Below, in pieces: positions 31,578 to 40,802 of a stretch of 64,000 nt of DNA. This stretch comes from Gammaproteobacteria bacterium. Lineage in GTDB: Bacteria > Pseudomonadota > Gammaproteobacteria > Xanthomonadales > Wenzhouxiangellaceae. Under the pieces are notes generated by a model, which ran no database searches, was not told where the DNA came from, and saw only the letters and a list, made by a program, of their open reading frames with translations. Where the stretch lies: the NCBI GenBank assembly GCA_003567685.1, contig PWYW01000064.1, positions 1-64,000 on the forward strand, in the 5' to 3' direction. The stretch's first letter is position 1. Every line of letters begins with the position of its first letter. The translations under genes and the position numbers were made by a program.

Positions 31578-33248
31578 ATGACCGAAACATTTGCTGAACT
31601 GTTTGAACAAAGCCTGACCGAGAAAGAGCTCCGCCCCGGAGCGATCATCATGGGTCGGGTTGTCGAGATCCGCGACGACGCCGTCGTCATCAACGCCGGA
31701 CTCAAATCTGAAGGCATCGTCCCCATCCACCAGTTCCAGAAGCACGATGGCGAACTGGAAGTGGCTGTCGGCGACGAAGTCGAAGTTTCCCTGGACGCCG
31801 TCGAAGACGGATTTGGCGAAACGCGCCTGTCGCGCGAAAAAGCCAAGCGCTCGCGCGTCTGGACCACCCTCGAAAAAGTGTTCGAGGCCGAAGAAAATGT
31901 CATTGGTCAGATCTCTGGCAAGGTCAAGGGTGGATTCACCGTCAACATCGACGGCATCCGCGCCTTTCTGCCGGGTTCGCTGGTTGATGTCCGCCCGGTG
32001 CGTGATCCGGCCTACCTCGAAGGCAAGGATCTGGAATTCAAGATCATCAAGCTTGACCGTCGCCGCAACAACCTGGTTGTGTCGCGTCGCGCCGTGGTCG
32101 AGCACGAATATGCCGCCGAGCGTGATGACCTGATCGAGCGCCTGACCGAAGGTGCCGTGATCAAGGGTGTGGTCAAGAACCTCACCGACTACGGTGCCTT
32201 CCTGGACCTGGGCGGTATTGACGGTCTGCTGCACATTACCGACATGGCGTGGAAGCGCGTTCGTCACCCTTCTGAAGTGGTGGAAGTGGGCGATGAGCTG
32301 GAAGTGCGCGTGTTGCGCTTCGACCGAGAGCGCATGCGCGTATCGCTGGGCTTGAAGCAGCTGGGCGATGATCCGTGGAGCAATATTGACCGCCGTTACC
32401 CGCCGACCTCGCGTCTGTTCGGTAAAGTCACCAACATCACCGACTACGGCTGCTTCGTTGAGATCGAAGACGGCGTCGAAGGTCTGGTTCACGTGTCCGA
32501 AATGGACTGGACCAACAAGAACGTCAACCCGGCCAAGATGGTCCATGTCGGCCAGGAAGTCGAAGTCATGGTGCTGGATGTCGACGAAGAGCGTCGTCGT
32601 ATCTCGCTGGGCATGAAGCAGTGCACGCCGAACCCTTGGGAAGCCTTTGCCGCCATCCACAACAAGGGCGACAAGGTGGGCGGTGCGATCAAGTCGATTA
32701 CCGATTTCGGTATCTTCATCGGCCTGGACGGCGGCATCGACGGCCTGGTTCACCTGTCCGACATCTCGTGGATGACGGCGGGCGAAGACGCCATTCGCAA
32801 CTTCCGCAAGGGTGAAGAAGTCGAGGCCGTGGTTCTGGCGGTTGATCCCGAGCGCGAGCGCATCTCGCTGGGCATCAAGCAACTGGAACAGGACCCGTTC
32901 GCTACGTTCATGGCCGAGCATCCGCGCGGTTCCATCGTCAACGGCAAGGTCAAGAGCGTCGATCCGCGTGGTGCGGTCGTTGAGCTCGCCGACGGCGTCG
33001 ACGGTTACATCAAGGCGTCTGACCTGGCCAAGGAACGCGTCGAGGACGCGACCAAGATCCTGTCCGAGGGTGATGATATCGAAGCCAAGTTCGTGGCGCT
33101 GGATCGCAAGACGCGTAACCTGACCCTGTCGATCCGGGCCAAGGATGACGATGAGCTGGCCGAAGCGCTGGACCAGTACCAGTCGCGCAGCGGCGGTGGT
33201 GGTACTACCTTGGGTGATCTGCTCAAGGAACAGCTCGGCAAGGACTGA
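31578..33248 (+). CDS. rpsA: Ribosomal protein S1
   Basis: This mRNA-binding protein of the small subunit has six S1 OB-fold repeats over 556 residues. Repeats 3-6 are most alike ([21 protein letters not shown], each with DYG or DFG near the core). The first two bind the ribosome and the rest bind mRNA. The ATG at 31578 fits the family start [10 protein letters not shown]; the long in-frame extension is not conserved. A 166-base leader follows cmk, long enough for the autoregulation known for rpsA. A hairpin terminator follows. Confidence 0.97.
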   Translation: MTETFAELFEQSLTEKELRPGAIIMGRVVEIRDDAVVINAGLKSEGIVPIHQFQKHDGELEVAVGDEVEVSLDAVEDGFGETRLSREKAKRSRVWTTLEKVFEAEENVIGQISGKVKGGFTVNIDGIRAFLPGSLVDVRPVRDPAYLEGKDLEFKIIKLDRRRNNLVVSRRAVVEHEYAAERDDLIERLTEGAVIKGVVKNLTDYGAFLDLGGIDGLLHITDMAWKRVRHPSEVVEVGDELEVRVLRFDRERMRVSLGLKQLGDDPWSNIDRRYPPTSRLFGKVTNITDYGCFVEIEDGVEGLVHVSEMDWTNKNVNPAKMVHVGQEVEVMVLDVDEERRRISLGMKQCTPNPWEAFAAIHNKGDKVGGAIKSITDFGIFIGLDGGIDGLVHLSDISWMTAGEDAIRNFRKGEEVEAVVLAVDPERERISLGIKQLEQDPFATFMAEHPRGSIVNGKVKSVDPRGAVVELADGVDGYIKASDLAKERVEDATKILSEGDDIEAKFVALDRKTRNLTLSIRAKDDDELAEALDQYQSRSGGGGTTLGDLLKEQLGKD

Positions 33249-33261
33249 GTAAGTGACACGC

Positions 33262-33291
33262 CGGCCGGCACCGCGGTGCCGGCCGGTTTTA
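33262..33291 (+). terminator. Rho-independent terminator between rpsA and ihfB
   Basis: A 12-base perfect palindromic stem (CCGGCCGGCACC and complement) is followed by TTTT. It stands only 20 bases before the ihfB start, so it would end most rpsA transcripts and set a lower read-through level into ihfB. Confidence 0.8.
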
Positions 33292-33310
33292 CCGAGGGGA
33301 GTCGGGACCA

Positions 33311-33598
33311 TTGACCAAGTCTGAATTGATCGAGCGGCTTGCCGCCACCCAGCCTCATCTCAGCCAGGCCGATGTTGAATTGGCCGTGCGTTGTATTCTT
33401 GAACAGCTCAGCAAAGCCCTCTCCGAGGGTGACCGTATAGAGATTCGCGGCTTTGGCAGCTTTTCACTCCACTACCGCCCGGCGCGAATGGGACGCAACC
33501 CCAAGACCGGCGAGCCGGTTGCTCTGCCAGCCAAGCACGTGCCTCACTTCAAGCCCGGCAAAGCGCTTCGCGAACGAGTCAACGACGGCCTGCTCTGA
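33311..33598 (+). CDS. ihfB: Integration host factor beta subunit
   Basis: This DNA-bending protein pairs with IhfA. The 95-residue HU/IHF fold includes [21 protein letters not shown], whose arm and intercalating proline contact the minor groove. The start is TTG at 33311 with GGGGAG upstream; the encoded N-terminus TKSELIERL equals that of E. coli IhfB, which supports it. It follows rpsA as in most gammaproteobacteria, but behind a terminator hairpin. Confidence 0.96.
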   Translation: MTKSELIERLAATQPHLSQADVELAVRCILEQLSKALSEGDRIEIRGFGSFSLHYRPARMGRNPKTGEPVALPAKHVPHFKPGKALRERVNDGLL

Positions 33599-33725
33599 CG
33601 CCTTTCATGTTAGCTACCCGGACAGTGCCGGGTATCACCCATCAAGGCCTGCCTCGGCCATGGCGCCCCATCCGGCCCGCATCGGTATAATCCGGGCTTG
33701 AGTAAATCGATGATCCGGGGCATTC

Positions 33726-33986
33726 ATGTATCGCTGGTTACTGTTGTTGGCTTGTTTGATCGCCGCCGTGGCGGGTCTTTCTGTCGGGGTGATGAACCCT
33801 GATCCTGTGACACTTCGCTTGCCGGGCTATGCCGTCGAGCTGGCTCTTGGCCCATTGATCATGCTGGTGTTCGTCGCTGGTACTGTCATTGGTCTGGTTC
33901 TTTTCATGGTGCTGTTTCATCTGCCATCGCGTTGGACGCGTCGGCGCAAGGCCAGTGGCTCTGATCTGAGCCGTATTGATGAATGA
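33726..33986 (+). CDS. lapA: Lipopolysaccharide assembly protein A (DUF1049)
   Basis: This small inner-membrane protein has two helices (about 3-22 and 40-65) and a basic C-terminal tail, matching the LapA/DUF1049 family. In E. coli LapA works with LapB in regulating LPS synthesis through LpxC turnover. A TATAAT at 33686-33691 lies 40 bases before the start, though without a clear -35. The last eight bases overlap lapB. Confidence 0.9.
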   Translation: MYRWLLLLACLIAAVAGLSVGVMNPDPVTLRLPGYAVELALGPLIMLVFVAGTVIGLVLFMVLFHLPSRWTRRRKASGSDLSRIDE

Positions 33987-35142
33987 AATCCTCTGGCTTT
34001 TCCTGCTCTTGCCGGTGGCTGCTGCGAGTGGCTGGTATCTCGCGGCCTTTCGGTCGCGCGGCAAGGTGCGGCAGAGCTCCCGTCTTTCCCGAAATTATTT
34101 TCGCGGCCTGAATTACCTGCTTAACGAAGAGTCCGACAAGGCCATTGAGCTGTTCATGGAAATAGCCGAGGTCAATCGGGATACCGTCGAAACTCATCTC
34201 GCGCTGGGTAAGCTGTTTCGCCGTCGCGGGGAGATGGACAAGGCCATTCGGTTTCATAAACACATCATTTCCCGGCCTAATCTGAGCGATGACCAGCGTG
34301 GCCAAGCGCTTATGGCGCTCGGTGAAGATTACATGCAGGCGGGCCTGCTTGATCGCGCAGAGCGTTTGTTCAGCGAATTGCTGGTCATTGCCCCCGGTGA
34401 TCCTGCACCCGTGCGCCAACTGCTGGCCATTTACCAGCAAGAAAAAGACTGGGCCAAGGCCATTGATATGGCGGCGCATCTGGGCACGGAAAAAGACGAC
34501 GTTCGCCAGATGGTTGCCCAGTTTCACTGTGAGCAGGCCGAGATGGCCTTGGCCGATGACGACGCGGACCGGGTCATGTCTGCATTGAGACAGGCCCGTC
34601 GCTATGACCCGAAACACCCCAGGTCGCGCCTGCTGGAGGCCGCATTGGCGCATCGCCGAGGGCAGTGGCTCAAGGTTGGACAGCTGTTACGTGAGGCCTG
34701 CGAGCTGGAGCCCGGCTGCCTGGTGGGTTCAATAGACAAGTTGCTTGAGAGTCATCGTCGAACTGACATGCTTGACCAACTGATGAGTTGGCTGGGCTCG
34801 ATGGTCGATCGCCACCGCTCGACGACCGCTACACTGGCACTCGCGGAGCTGCTGCTTGACGATGACCCGGAAGCAGCCCTCGCCGTTTTGCTTGAGCAAC
34901 TGGCTCATCGGCCCTCGGTCAAGGGGCTTGAACATCTTATGGCGCTTTTGCATGAGCAAAAAGTGGGCTTTGATCGGGTTGAGCCGGAGCGGATCCGGGA
35001 TCTTGCCCGGTCGTTGCTCAAAGGCCAGCCCAGCTATCGCTGCAGTCAGTGCGGTTTCAGTGGAAACTCGCTTCACTGGTTATGCCCGAGCTGCAGGCAA
35101 TGGAATACCACGCGCGCCATAACCGGGGTGTTGGGCGAGTGA
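33979..35142 (+). CDS. lapB: Lipopolysaccharide assembly protein B
   Basis: This membrane-anchored TPR protein recruits FtsH to degrade LpxC and so sets LPS levels. The N-terminal helix (about 3-20) precedes tandem TPR units (about 35-330). A rubredoxin-like metal knuckle of two CxxC pairs (CSQCGFSG and WLCPSC) closes the protein. The ATG at 33979 lies inside the end of lapA; a TTG one codon earlier is less likely. 387 residues is normal. Confidence 0.95.
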   Translation: MNEILWLFLLLPVAAASGWYLAAFRSRGKVRQSSRLSRNYFRGLNYLLNEESDKAIELFMEIAEVNRDTVETHLALGKLFRRRGEMDKAIRFHKHIISRPNLSDDQRGQALMALGEDYMQAGLLDRAERLFSELLVIAPGDPAPVRQLLAIYQQEKDWAKAIDMAAHLGTEKDDVRQMVAQFHCEQAEMALADDDADRVMSALRQARRYDPKHPRSRLLEAALAHRRGQWLKVGQLLREACELEPGCLVGSIDKLLESHRRTDMLDQLMSWLGSMVDRHRSTTATLALAELLLDDDPEAALAVLLEQLAHRPSVKGLEHLMALLHEQKVGFDRVEPERIRDLARSLLKGQPSYRCSQCGFSGNSLHWLCPSCRQWNTTRAITGVLGE

Positions 35143-36161
35143 TCGATTCCTGGTTCCCCGGTCTGATGCTGCCGCCAGCGGCTTTGATGCTGATGCTGGC
35201 CGTGTTACCAGGGTGGCGGTCCTGGCTGTTATCCCGTCAGGTTGTCGACCAACCCGACGCTCGTCGAAGTCACAGCCGGGCGACTCCACGGGGTGGCGGT
35301 GTCATCATGGCGCTGGCTTTGATTCTCCTGGCGCTTGGATTGTCGTTGAACAACGTTCACGTCGCAGGGATCTTGCTGTTTGTTGTCCTGATGACCGCGC
35401 TACCCGGCTGGATGGACGATCGCTCATCCCTGCCGGTGAGGCTCAGGCTGATGATTCAGTGCGCTTTTGCCGCCGGACTCATTATTTTCCAAGGGTTGCC
35501 GGCTATCGTCAGTTTGGGGCCTGTGAGCCTGTCTTCGACGTTAGGTATCGGTTTCCTGGCGGCACTGGCCATTGTCTGGATGGTCAATCTGCATAATTTC
35601 ATGGACGGTTCTGACGGCCTGGCCGGCCAGCAGGCCGTGGTGCAGGGCGGCTTGTACGCGCTGTTGTTCTGGCAATCCGGTCAGCCCGCCCTCGCCACGG
35701 TAGCGCTTGGCCTTGTGGCGGTTGCGCTTGGCTTCCTGCGCTTTAATTGGCCTCCGGCCAGCCTGTTCATGGGCGACAGTGGCTCACTGCTGGTTGGCGG
35801 CTTGGTGGCGTGGTTCGCGTTGGCCTCTCTTCAAGGCGATTCCGCGGGCCTGTTGATGTGCGTGCTGATCAGTAGCGTCTTCGTGGTTGACAGTACGCTG
35901 ACTCTGTTGCGCAGGCTGGTCAAAAAGCAGCCGTGGTATACTCCGCACCGCGAACATGCCTACCAGGCACTGTTGGCTCGGGGGGCGAGCCACGGTCAGG
36001 TTCTGATGATTTACGTCTCGATCAACCTGGGGCTTGTCGTTCCGGCCAGTTTGTTGGCAATGCGTTTTCCAGCCTGGCAAGGCTGGATTGTTGCAGGGGT
36101 GATGATAGTGCTGATTGCGGCCTGGATTTCCACTCAGGGCAATCGCCACGGAGAAGCCTGA
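35139..36161 (+). CDS. WecA/WbpL-like undecaprenyl-phosphate sugar-phosphate transferase
   Basis: This polytopic membrane enzyme of the MraY/WecA family moves a sugar-1-phosphate from a UDP-sugar to undecaprenyl phosphate, starting an O-antigen or exopolysaccharide unit. HNFMDGSDGLAG carries the catalytic aspartates and FMGDSGSLLVGG is the second family loop. A short lysine- and His-containing loop near residue 265 is also typical. The GTG start at 35139 overlaps the lapB stop, with GGGGTG upstream. With the following WbpM-like gene it resembles the wbpL-wbpM pair of P. aeruginosa. Confidence 0.9.
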   Translation: MIDSWFPGLMLPPAALMLMLAVLPGWRSWLLSRQVVDQPDARRSHSRATPRGGGVIMALALILLALGLSLNNVHVAGILLFVVLMTALPGWMDDRSSLPVRLRLMIQCAFAAGLIIFQGLPAIVSLGPVSLSSTLGIGFLAALAIVWMVNLHNFMDGSDGLAGQQAVVQGGLYALLFWQSGQPALATVALGLVAVALGFLRFNWPPASLFMGDSGSLLVGGLVAWFALASLQGDSAGLLMCVLISSVFVVDSTLTLLRRLVKKQPWYTPHREHAYQALLARGASHGQVLMIYVSINLGLVVPASLLAMRFPAWQGWIVAGVMIVLIAAWISTQGNRHGEA

Positions 36162-36165
36162 AATC

Positions 36166-38079
36166 ATGGTTGATCAAGTCGAACGCCGCGCTCCGCTGTT
36201 GAACCTGCGCTTGCTGGTTATCTTGCACGATCTTTTCATGGTGGTTGCCGCCTGGGTGAGCGTTCGCATGGCAACCGGCTGGTTGGCGGGTACGCCAATG
36301 ATCGGTTGGCAACAAATTGCCATCGAAATCAATCTCATTCTCCTGGCACAGGGTTTTCTGCAGTGGCGAGCCGGGCTCTATCGCGGAGTCTGGCGATTTG
36401 CCAGCCTGCCCGACCTGGCCAACCTGCTCAAGGCCGGCATCATGGGGGCAGCCGCGGGAGGCGCCGTATTGTTGCTGCTGGACGCACCGATTGAGAGCAC
36501 GGTACTGGTAGTCTGGGCCTTTCCTGCACTCCTCTTAGTCCTTCTCGGGCTGCCGCGTCTGGCGTATCGTATTTTCAAGGACATGCGCCAGGAGGCGCAT
36601 CGGCGCCGGGTGACACAACGCACGCTGGTGTTGGGTGCCGGCCGTTCCGGACGTTTGCTGGTCCCTGAGCTCAAGCGTCGCGGTGGTTATGACGTGGTCG
36701 GCTTCCTTGACGACAGTCGGCGTCTTCGGAATACCGAAATCCGCGGCATCCCGGTGCTCGGGGCGATTAACCACCTGCCGAGAGTGGTCAGGGAGGCGTC
36801 CGTCGACCTGGTGGTCATTGCCATCCCCTCGGCCACCAATCAGCAGATGCAGCGTGTCGTCGAAATTTGCGAGCAAGCCGAGGTTGAATTCAAGACCCTG
36901 CCTACGTTGACCGAACTTGGCAACAGTGTGACTCGCTTTGATGATCTGAAGCCTGTCGCCATTGATGATTTGCTCGGGCGCGAGCCGGTATCACTCAACT
37001 GGGAATCCATTCGGGCGGGCTTGACTGGCAAACGGGTGCTGGTCACCGGCGGCGGCGGCTCGATTGGTTCGGAATTGTGTCAGCAGATTGCCCGTCTCGC
37101 GCCGGCATCGCTGGTTGTGCTTGATCACAGTGAGTACAACCTCTATCGCATAGAGCGCCGACTGCGCCAGCACTTTGGCGACCTGGTCATCGAGGCCGTG
37201 CTGGGTGATGTGGCTGATTCAGCGACGGTCGAACAGGTCATGCAGCTCAACCGCCCGCAGGTGGTGTTTCACGCCGCTGCCTACAAGCATCTGCCGATGC
37301 TCCAGAACCAGGTGCGCGCGGCCTTTCGTAACAACGTAATCGGTACCCGGCGGATGGCAGACGCCGCCGATCGACACCGCGTTGAAACGTTTGTACTGAT
37401 TTCCACCGACAAGGCGGTCAATCCGAGCAACGTGATGGGGGCCAGTAAACGCATGGCTGAACTCTATTGCCAGGCGATCAATGGCCGTTCACCGACCCGA
37501 TTCATAACGGTGCGATTTGGCAATGTTCTTAACTCGACCGGCTCGGTAGTTCCGCTGTTCAACGAGCAGATACGCCAGGGTGGGCCGGTGACCGTGACGC
37601 ACCCGGAGATCACCCGCTACTTCATGACCATTGCCGAAGCGGGCCAGTTGATTCTACAGGCCGGTGTGCTGGGCGAGGGCGGTGAGGTTTTCGTCCTCGA
37701 CATGGGAGAGCCGGTCAGGATCAGCTACCTTGCCGAACAGCTCATTCGCCTGGCGGGCCGAGAGCCGGGCCGGGATATCGAGATTGTCTATACCGGCCTG
37801 AGGCCGGGAGAGAAACTCTTCGAAGAATTGTTCCACCAGCACGAATCCTACGCAAAAACCGCGCACGAGAAGATCTTCCTCACCCGCAGCTCGGCACCGA
37901 TGCTGGACGGGCTTGATGAGGCGCTGGTCAGGGCTGAACAGGCGGTGCTTCAGTATGAGCCGGGCGTCTTGCGCGCTACGCTTGAGCGTTTTGTTCCGGA
38001 GCTTCGTCGTTCCAGTCGGGCGGAGTCTGACAGCAAGATCAGCCGCCTGCAGGCGGGCCCGGCCAACAAGGCTGGCTGA
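36166..38079 (+). CDS. WbpM/CapD-type UDP-sugar 4,6-dehydratase
   Basis: This 637-residue membrane protein has four N-terminal helices, a first Rossmann domain (about 140-270) and a second, catalytic one with TGGGGSIGSELC near 292. It belongs to the extended SDR family of WbpM, PglF and FlaA1. These convert UDP-GlcNAc to a 4-keto-6-deoxy sugar for rare sugars such as QuiNAc or FucNAc. STDKAVNPSNVMGASK holds the catalytic lysine, with Met in place of Tyr, as in WbpM. It begins five bases after the transferase. Confidence 0.93.
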   Translation: MVDQVERRAPLLNLRLLVILHDLFMVVAAWVSVRMATGWLAGTPMIGWQQIAIEINLILLAQGFLQWRAGLYRGVWRFASLPDLANLLKAGIMGAAAGGAVLLLLDAPIESTVLVVWAFPALLLVLLGLPRLAYRIFKDMRQEAHRRRVTQRTLVLGAGRSGRLLVPELKRRGGYDVVGFLDDSRRLRNTEIRGIPVLGAINHLPRVVREASVDLVVIAIPSATNQQMQRVVEICEQAEVEFKTLPTLTELGNSVTRFDDLKPVAIDDLLGREPVSLNWESIRAGLTGKRVLVTGGGGSIGSELCQQIARLAPASLVVLDHSEYNLYRIERRLRQHFGDLVIEAVLGDVADSATVEQVMQLNRPQVVFHAAAYKHLPMLQNQVRAAFRNNVIGTRRMADAADRHRVETFVLISTDKAVNPSNVMGASKRMAELYCQAINGRSPTRFITVRFGNVLNSTGSVVPLFNEQIRQGGPVTVTHPEITRYFMTIAEAGQLILQAGVLGEGGEVFVLDMGEPVRISYLAEQLIRLAGREPGRDIEIVYTGLRPGEKLFEELFHQHESYAKTAHEKIFLTRSSAPMLDGLDEALVRAEQAVLQYEPGVLRATLERFVPELRRSSRAESDSKISRLQAGPANKAG

Positions 38080-38213
38080 CAACGGTCCCAGCTGCGCAAC
38101 CAGGCGGTATGGCGCGGCACTTTTGCCACGGCGGCGCAGGCGGTTGTTAAACTGACGGCGTCCATCTCGAAGCACCTTTCGCCAACCCCGCCTGAACCCT
38201 GCCAGGAGACCCC

Positions 38214-39275
38214 ATGAGCGAATCGCTGAAAAGCTTGCGCCCAACAACGGCTCGACCGCAAGGTCGGCTGGTCATGCTGAAACTGCGTTCCCGGATATTG
38301 CTCGACAATCCGCTCGGCGATCCGGCAGAACGTGAGCACCCCGTTTACCTTCCAGCCGGCTACGACGACCACCCGGATCGTCGCTACCCGCTGTTTTGCA
38401 GCCTGGCGGCTTATACCAACGCCGGCCCTGGCCAGGTGGCATGGCGCAATCATGGAGAAACGCTGCCTCAGCGGCTGGACCGTCTGATTGATGAGCAGCG
38501 CCTGCCGCCGCTGATCATGGTGTTCCCGGACTGTTACACCGCTCTGGGCGGCAACCAGTACGTCAACACGCCGGCGATGGGTCGCTATGCGGATTTTCTG
38601 ACTGAAGAATTGATTCCGGCCGTGGATGCGCGCTTCCGAACGCTGGCCACACCCGACAGTCGTGCCGTGTTTGGCAAGTCGTCCGGCGGCTTTGGTGCGC
38701 TCCACCTGGCCATGAGCCACCCCGGCACCTTTGGCGCTGTGGCAAGCCATGCCGGTGACGCGGGCTTTGACCTGGTTTACCGTCGCGACTTCACTGTGGC
38801 CTGTGACGTGCTGGCTCGCCACGATGGCAATCTGGAACACTTCGTGCGTACCTTCTGGCGCGATCGCAAGCCGGGCGGTGCGGCGTTTCATACGCTGATG
38901 ACCCTGTGCCTGGCAGCCAGTTACTCGCCGGATGCCACTCGCCCCCTTGGCCTGGCGTTGCCGTTTGACCTGAAGTATTGTCGGCTGGACGAGGCGGTCT
39001 GGAATCGCTGGCTGGCCTTCGACCCTGTTCAGCAAGCCCCGGCTTGCCGGGATGCGCTGGCCGGGCTCAAAGGCCTCTGGATTGACGCCGGATCCCGTGA
39101 TCAATACTTCATCCACTACGGTACCCGCCAACTGGCCCAGGCGCTTTCGGACGGCGATGTGGCGCATCACTTCGAGGAGTTTGACGGCACGCACTCAGGG
39201 ATTGACTGGCGCTACGACCATTCATTGCCCTGGCTGGCGGAGCGCTTGAATCTGGCCTCCGCCGCCGCTACGTAA
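38214..39275 (+). CDS. Alpha/beta-hydrolase, putative esterase (esterase D / Ig85-like)
   Basis: This is a 353-residue cytoplasmic hydrolase of the PF00756 type; no signal peptide is seen. The nucleophile elbow is GKSSGG near residue 161. An acid is likely in DAGSRDQ and the His in DGTHSGIDWRYD near the end, completing the triad. The substrate is unknown; relatives act on S-formylglutathione, trehalose mycolates or siderophore esters. It stands between wbpM and nfuA with its own 130-base upstream gap. Confidence 0.8.
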   Translation: MSESLKSLRPTTARPQGRLVMLKLRSRILLDNPLGDPAEREHPVYLPAGYDDHPDRRYPLFCSLAAYTNAGPGQVAWRNHGETLPQRLDRLIDEQRLPPLIMVFPDCYTALGGNQYVNTPAMGRYADFLTEELIPAVDARFRTLATPDSRAVFGKSSGGFGALHLAMSHPGTFGAVASHAGDAGFDLVYRRDFTVACDVLARHDGNLEHFVRTFWRDRKPGGAAFHTLMTLCLAASYSPDATRPLGLALPFDLKYCRLDEAVWNRWLAFDPVQQAPACRDALAGLKGLWIDAGSRDQYFIHYGTRQLAQALSDGDVAHHFEEFDGTHSGIDWRYDHSLPWLAERLNLASAAAT

Positions 39276-39315
39276 ACTCTGTAAGAACGGATTCGAACCA
39301 AGGAAACCCCCTGTC

Positions 39316-39891
39316 ATGCTCACCATTACTCCTGCTGCCCGGGATTACTTCACCGGCTTGCTCGAACAGCAGACCGACGGCACCAATCTTCGCCTGCGAA
39401 CCGTCAATCCCGGCACCCCAAGGGCAGATGTCGAGCTGACCTTTTGCCCACCGGGCGGTGAGAAAGCGGGTGACCAGGCCATGGACTGCCAAACGTTTAC
39501 CCTGTTTGTCGACGAGCCCAGCGTTGCCAGCCTGGAAGGCGCCATGATTGATTTCGAGACCAACGCCATGGGCGGCGAATTGTCAATCCGAGCGCCTGGC
39601 CTGAAAGGGCAGCGTCCGGGCGACGACGCGCCTTTGCGGGAGCGGGGGATCTGGGTGCTGGAATCCCGGATCAACCCGATGGTGGCCTCGCACGGTGGTT
39701 CGGTTGGACTGGTCGAAGTGACCGAGGACAAGGACGTGGTACTTCAGTTTGGTGGTGGCTGTCACGGCTGCGGAATGGTGGACGTGACCCTGAAACAGGG
39801 CATTGAAACCACCATGAAGCAGGAAATCCCCGAGGTCCGCCAGGTGATTGACGCCACCGATCATGCGCAGGGCGAAAACCCCTATTATTGA
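39316..39891 (+). CDS. nfuA: Iron-sulfur biogenesis protein NfuA
   Basis: This carrier delivers [4Fe-4S] clusters to target enzymes under stress. An N-terminal degenerate A-type domain (about 1-95) is fused to a C-terminal NifU-like domain. Its GGGCHGCGM holds the cluster cysteines at about 149 and 152. 191 residues and this fusion are the gammaproteobacterial NfuA form. A bidirectional terminator follows. Confidence 0.96.
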   Translation: MLTITPAARDYFTGLLEQQTDGTNLRLRTVNPGTPRADVELTFCPPGGEKAGDQAMDCQTFTLFVDEPSVASLEGAMIDFETNAMGGELSIRAPGLKGQRPGDDAPLRERGIWVLESRINPMVASHGGSVGLVEVTEDKDVVLQFGGGCHGCGMVDVTLKQGIETTMKQEIPEVRQVIDATDHAQGENPYY

Positions 39892-39917
39892 GTGCCTGAA
39901 TGCTTTGCAAATGGCAC

Positions 39918-39947
39918 AAAAAAGCCGGCATTCAAGCCGGCTTTTTT
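39918..39947. terminator. Bidirectional terminator between nfuA and cytochrome c pair
   Basis: A perfect stem (AAAAAAGCCGGC/GCCGGCTTTTTT) with a six-base loop carries an A-run on one side and a T-run on the other. It can stop both nfuA and the convergent cytochrome operon. Confidence 0.95.
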
Positions 39948-39967
39948 CATCATTACAACCCGTAGAA

Positions 39968-40306
39968 TCAGCGAAGACGCATGACTCTGAGGACGCTGTC
40001 CTGTCGTGCATACCACGCAGCCAGGGCGCGAATGTCCTGATCAGACAAATCACTGGCGAAAGGAGACATGATGGCGTTGTCCCGATCTCCGGAGCGATAG
40101 GCACGCAGCGCAAAAACCAGGTAGTCCTCGTGCTGGCCGCCGATTTTCGGGTAGTCATCCACTAGCGCCAGATTACCGTCCATGCCGTGACAGGCCGCGC
40201 AAACGGCTTCTGCCAGTTCCTGGCCACGGGCGAGATTCCCGCTTGCCTGGGCGGTTGCTGAAACCGTGCCCAGCGCAAGGAAGAGTGCGATCGTCAGGGC
40301 TTTCAT
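39968..40306 (-). CDS. Small periplasmic cytochrome c (second of pair)
   Basis: This is a class I monoheme cytochrome of 112 residues with a cleavable signal peptide (about 1-22). The heme site is CAACH (Cys36, Cys39, His40) and a Met in NAIMSPFAS is the likely sixth ligand. The fold resembles one half of diheme cytochrome c4 or c553. It starts inside the last four bases of the upstream cytochrome gene (ATGA), so the two are co-expressed. It probably shuttles electrons from the bc1 complex to an oxidase, which is inferred. Confidence 0.88.
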   Translation of the reverse strand: MKALTIALFLALGTVSATAQASGNLARGQELAEAVCAACHGMDGNLALVDDYPKIGGQHEDYLVFALRAYRSGDRDNAIMSPFASDLSDQDIRALAAWYARQDSVLRVMRLR

Positions 40307-40632
40307 GGCTGTTCCTCCCGTTGCTGGGCAAGAAATGCTGAAATGTCGCGGATATCCTGTTCAGACAGCGTGGCGGATTGAGCCTGCATCGTGGGGTGGC
40401 GACGTTCGCCGCTCTGGTAGGCCTGCAGCGCTGAAACCAGGTAGCCGTAGCTCTGGCCGGCAATCAGAGGAACAGAGTAGGTCGGATACACGTTCTGGTG
40501 AAAGGGGATGCCGTGGCAGCCATGGCAGGTTCGGGCCAGCCAGCGGCCGTTTTCCGGGTCGCCCTGTTCGGCCAGGGCCGGCTGCGAAGCGCCGGCAATC
40601 AGCACGACGGCGAAAAGAAGTCGTTTCAGCAT
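40303..40632 (-). CDS. Small periplasmic cytochrome c (first of pair)
   Basis: This is a 109-residue monoheme cytochrome with a signal peptide (about 1-21). The heme site is CHGCH (Cys36, Cys39, His40), with a Met in HPTMQAQS as probable axial ligand. It is similar in length and layout to the next gene, and together they look like the two halves of a cytochrome c4 encoded separately. A TATAAT box lies 36 bases upstream. Confidence 0.87.
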   Translation of the reverse strand: MLKRLLFAVVLIAGASQPALAEQGDPENGRWLARTCHGCHGIPFHQNVYPTYSVPLIAGQSYGYLVSALQAYQSGERRHPTMQAQSATLSEQDIRDISAFLAQQREEQP

Positions 40633-40667
40633 TTCCGTAAGGCCAAGTGTGGGAAATCAAGCCTTGT

Positions 40668-40673
40668 ATTATA
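40668..40673 (-). promoter_or_regulatory. -10 box for the cytochrome c pair
   Basis: The minus strand reads TATAAT 36 bases before the ATG at 40632, implying a leader of about 29 bases. The matching -35 region is weak, so the box may depend on an activator. Confidence 0.5.
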
Positions 40674-40802
40674 GCCACGCTGGTGCCAAAGGGGAAACCT
40701 CCCTGGCGACTCTGGTGGTGTATTCGCTCTCTTCACCGGGACGGAAACTTCCGGCTGATCAGTTAAAATGCACCTTGTATTCAAAGAACAAGACCGACTC
40801 CC

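Noticed and set aside
31569-33311. 580-codon open frame on the minus strand
   Set aside because: Antisense to rpsA; periodic composition of the S1 repeats produces it. No family resemblance or ribosome site.
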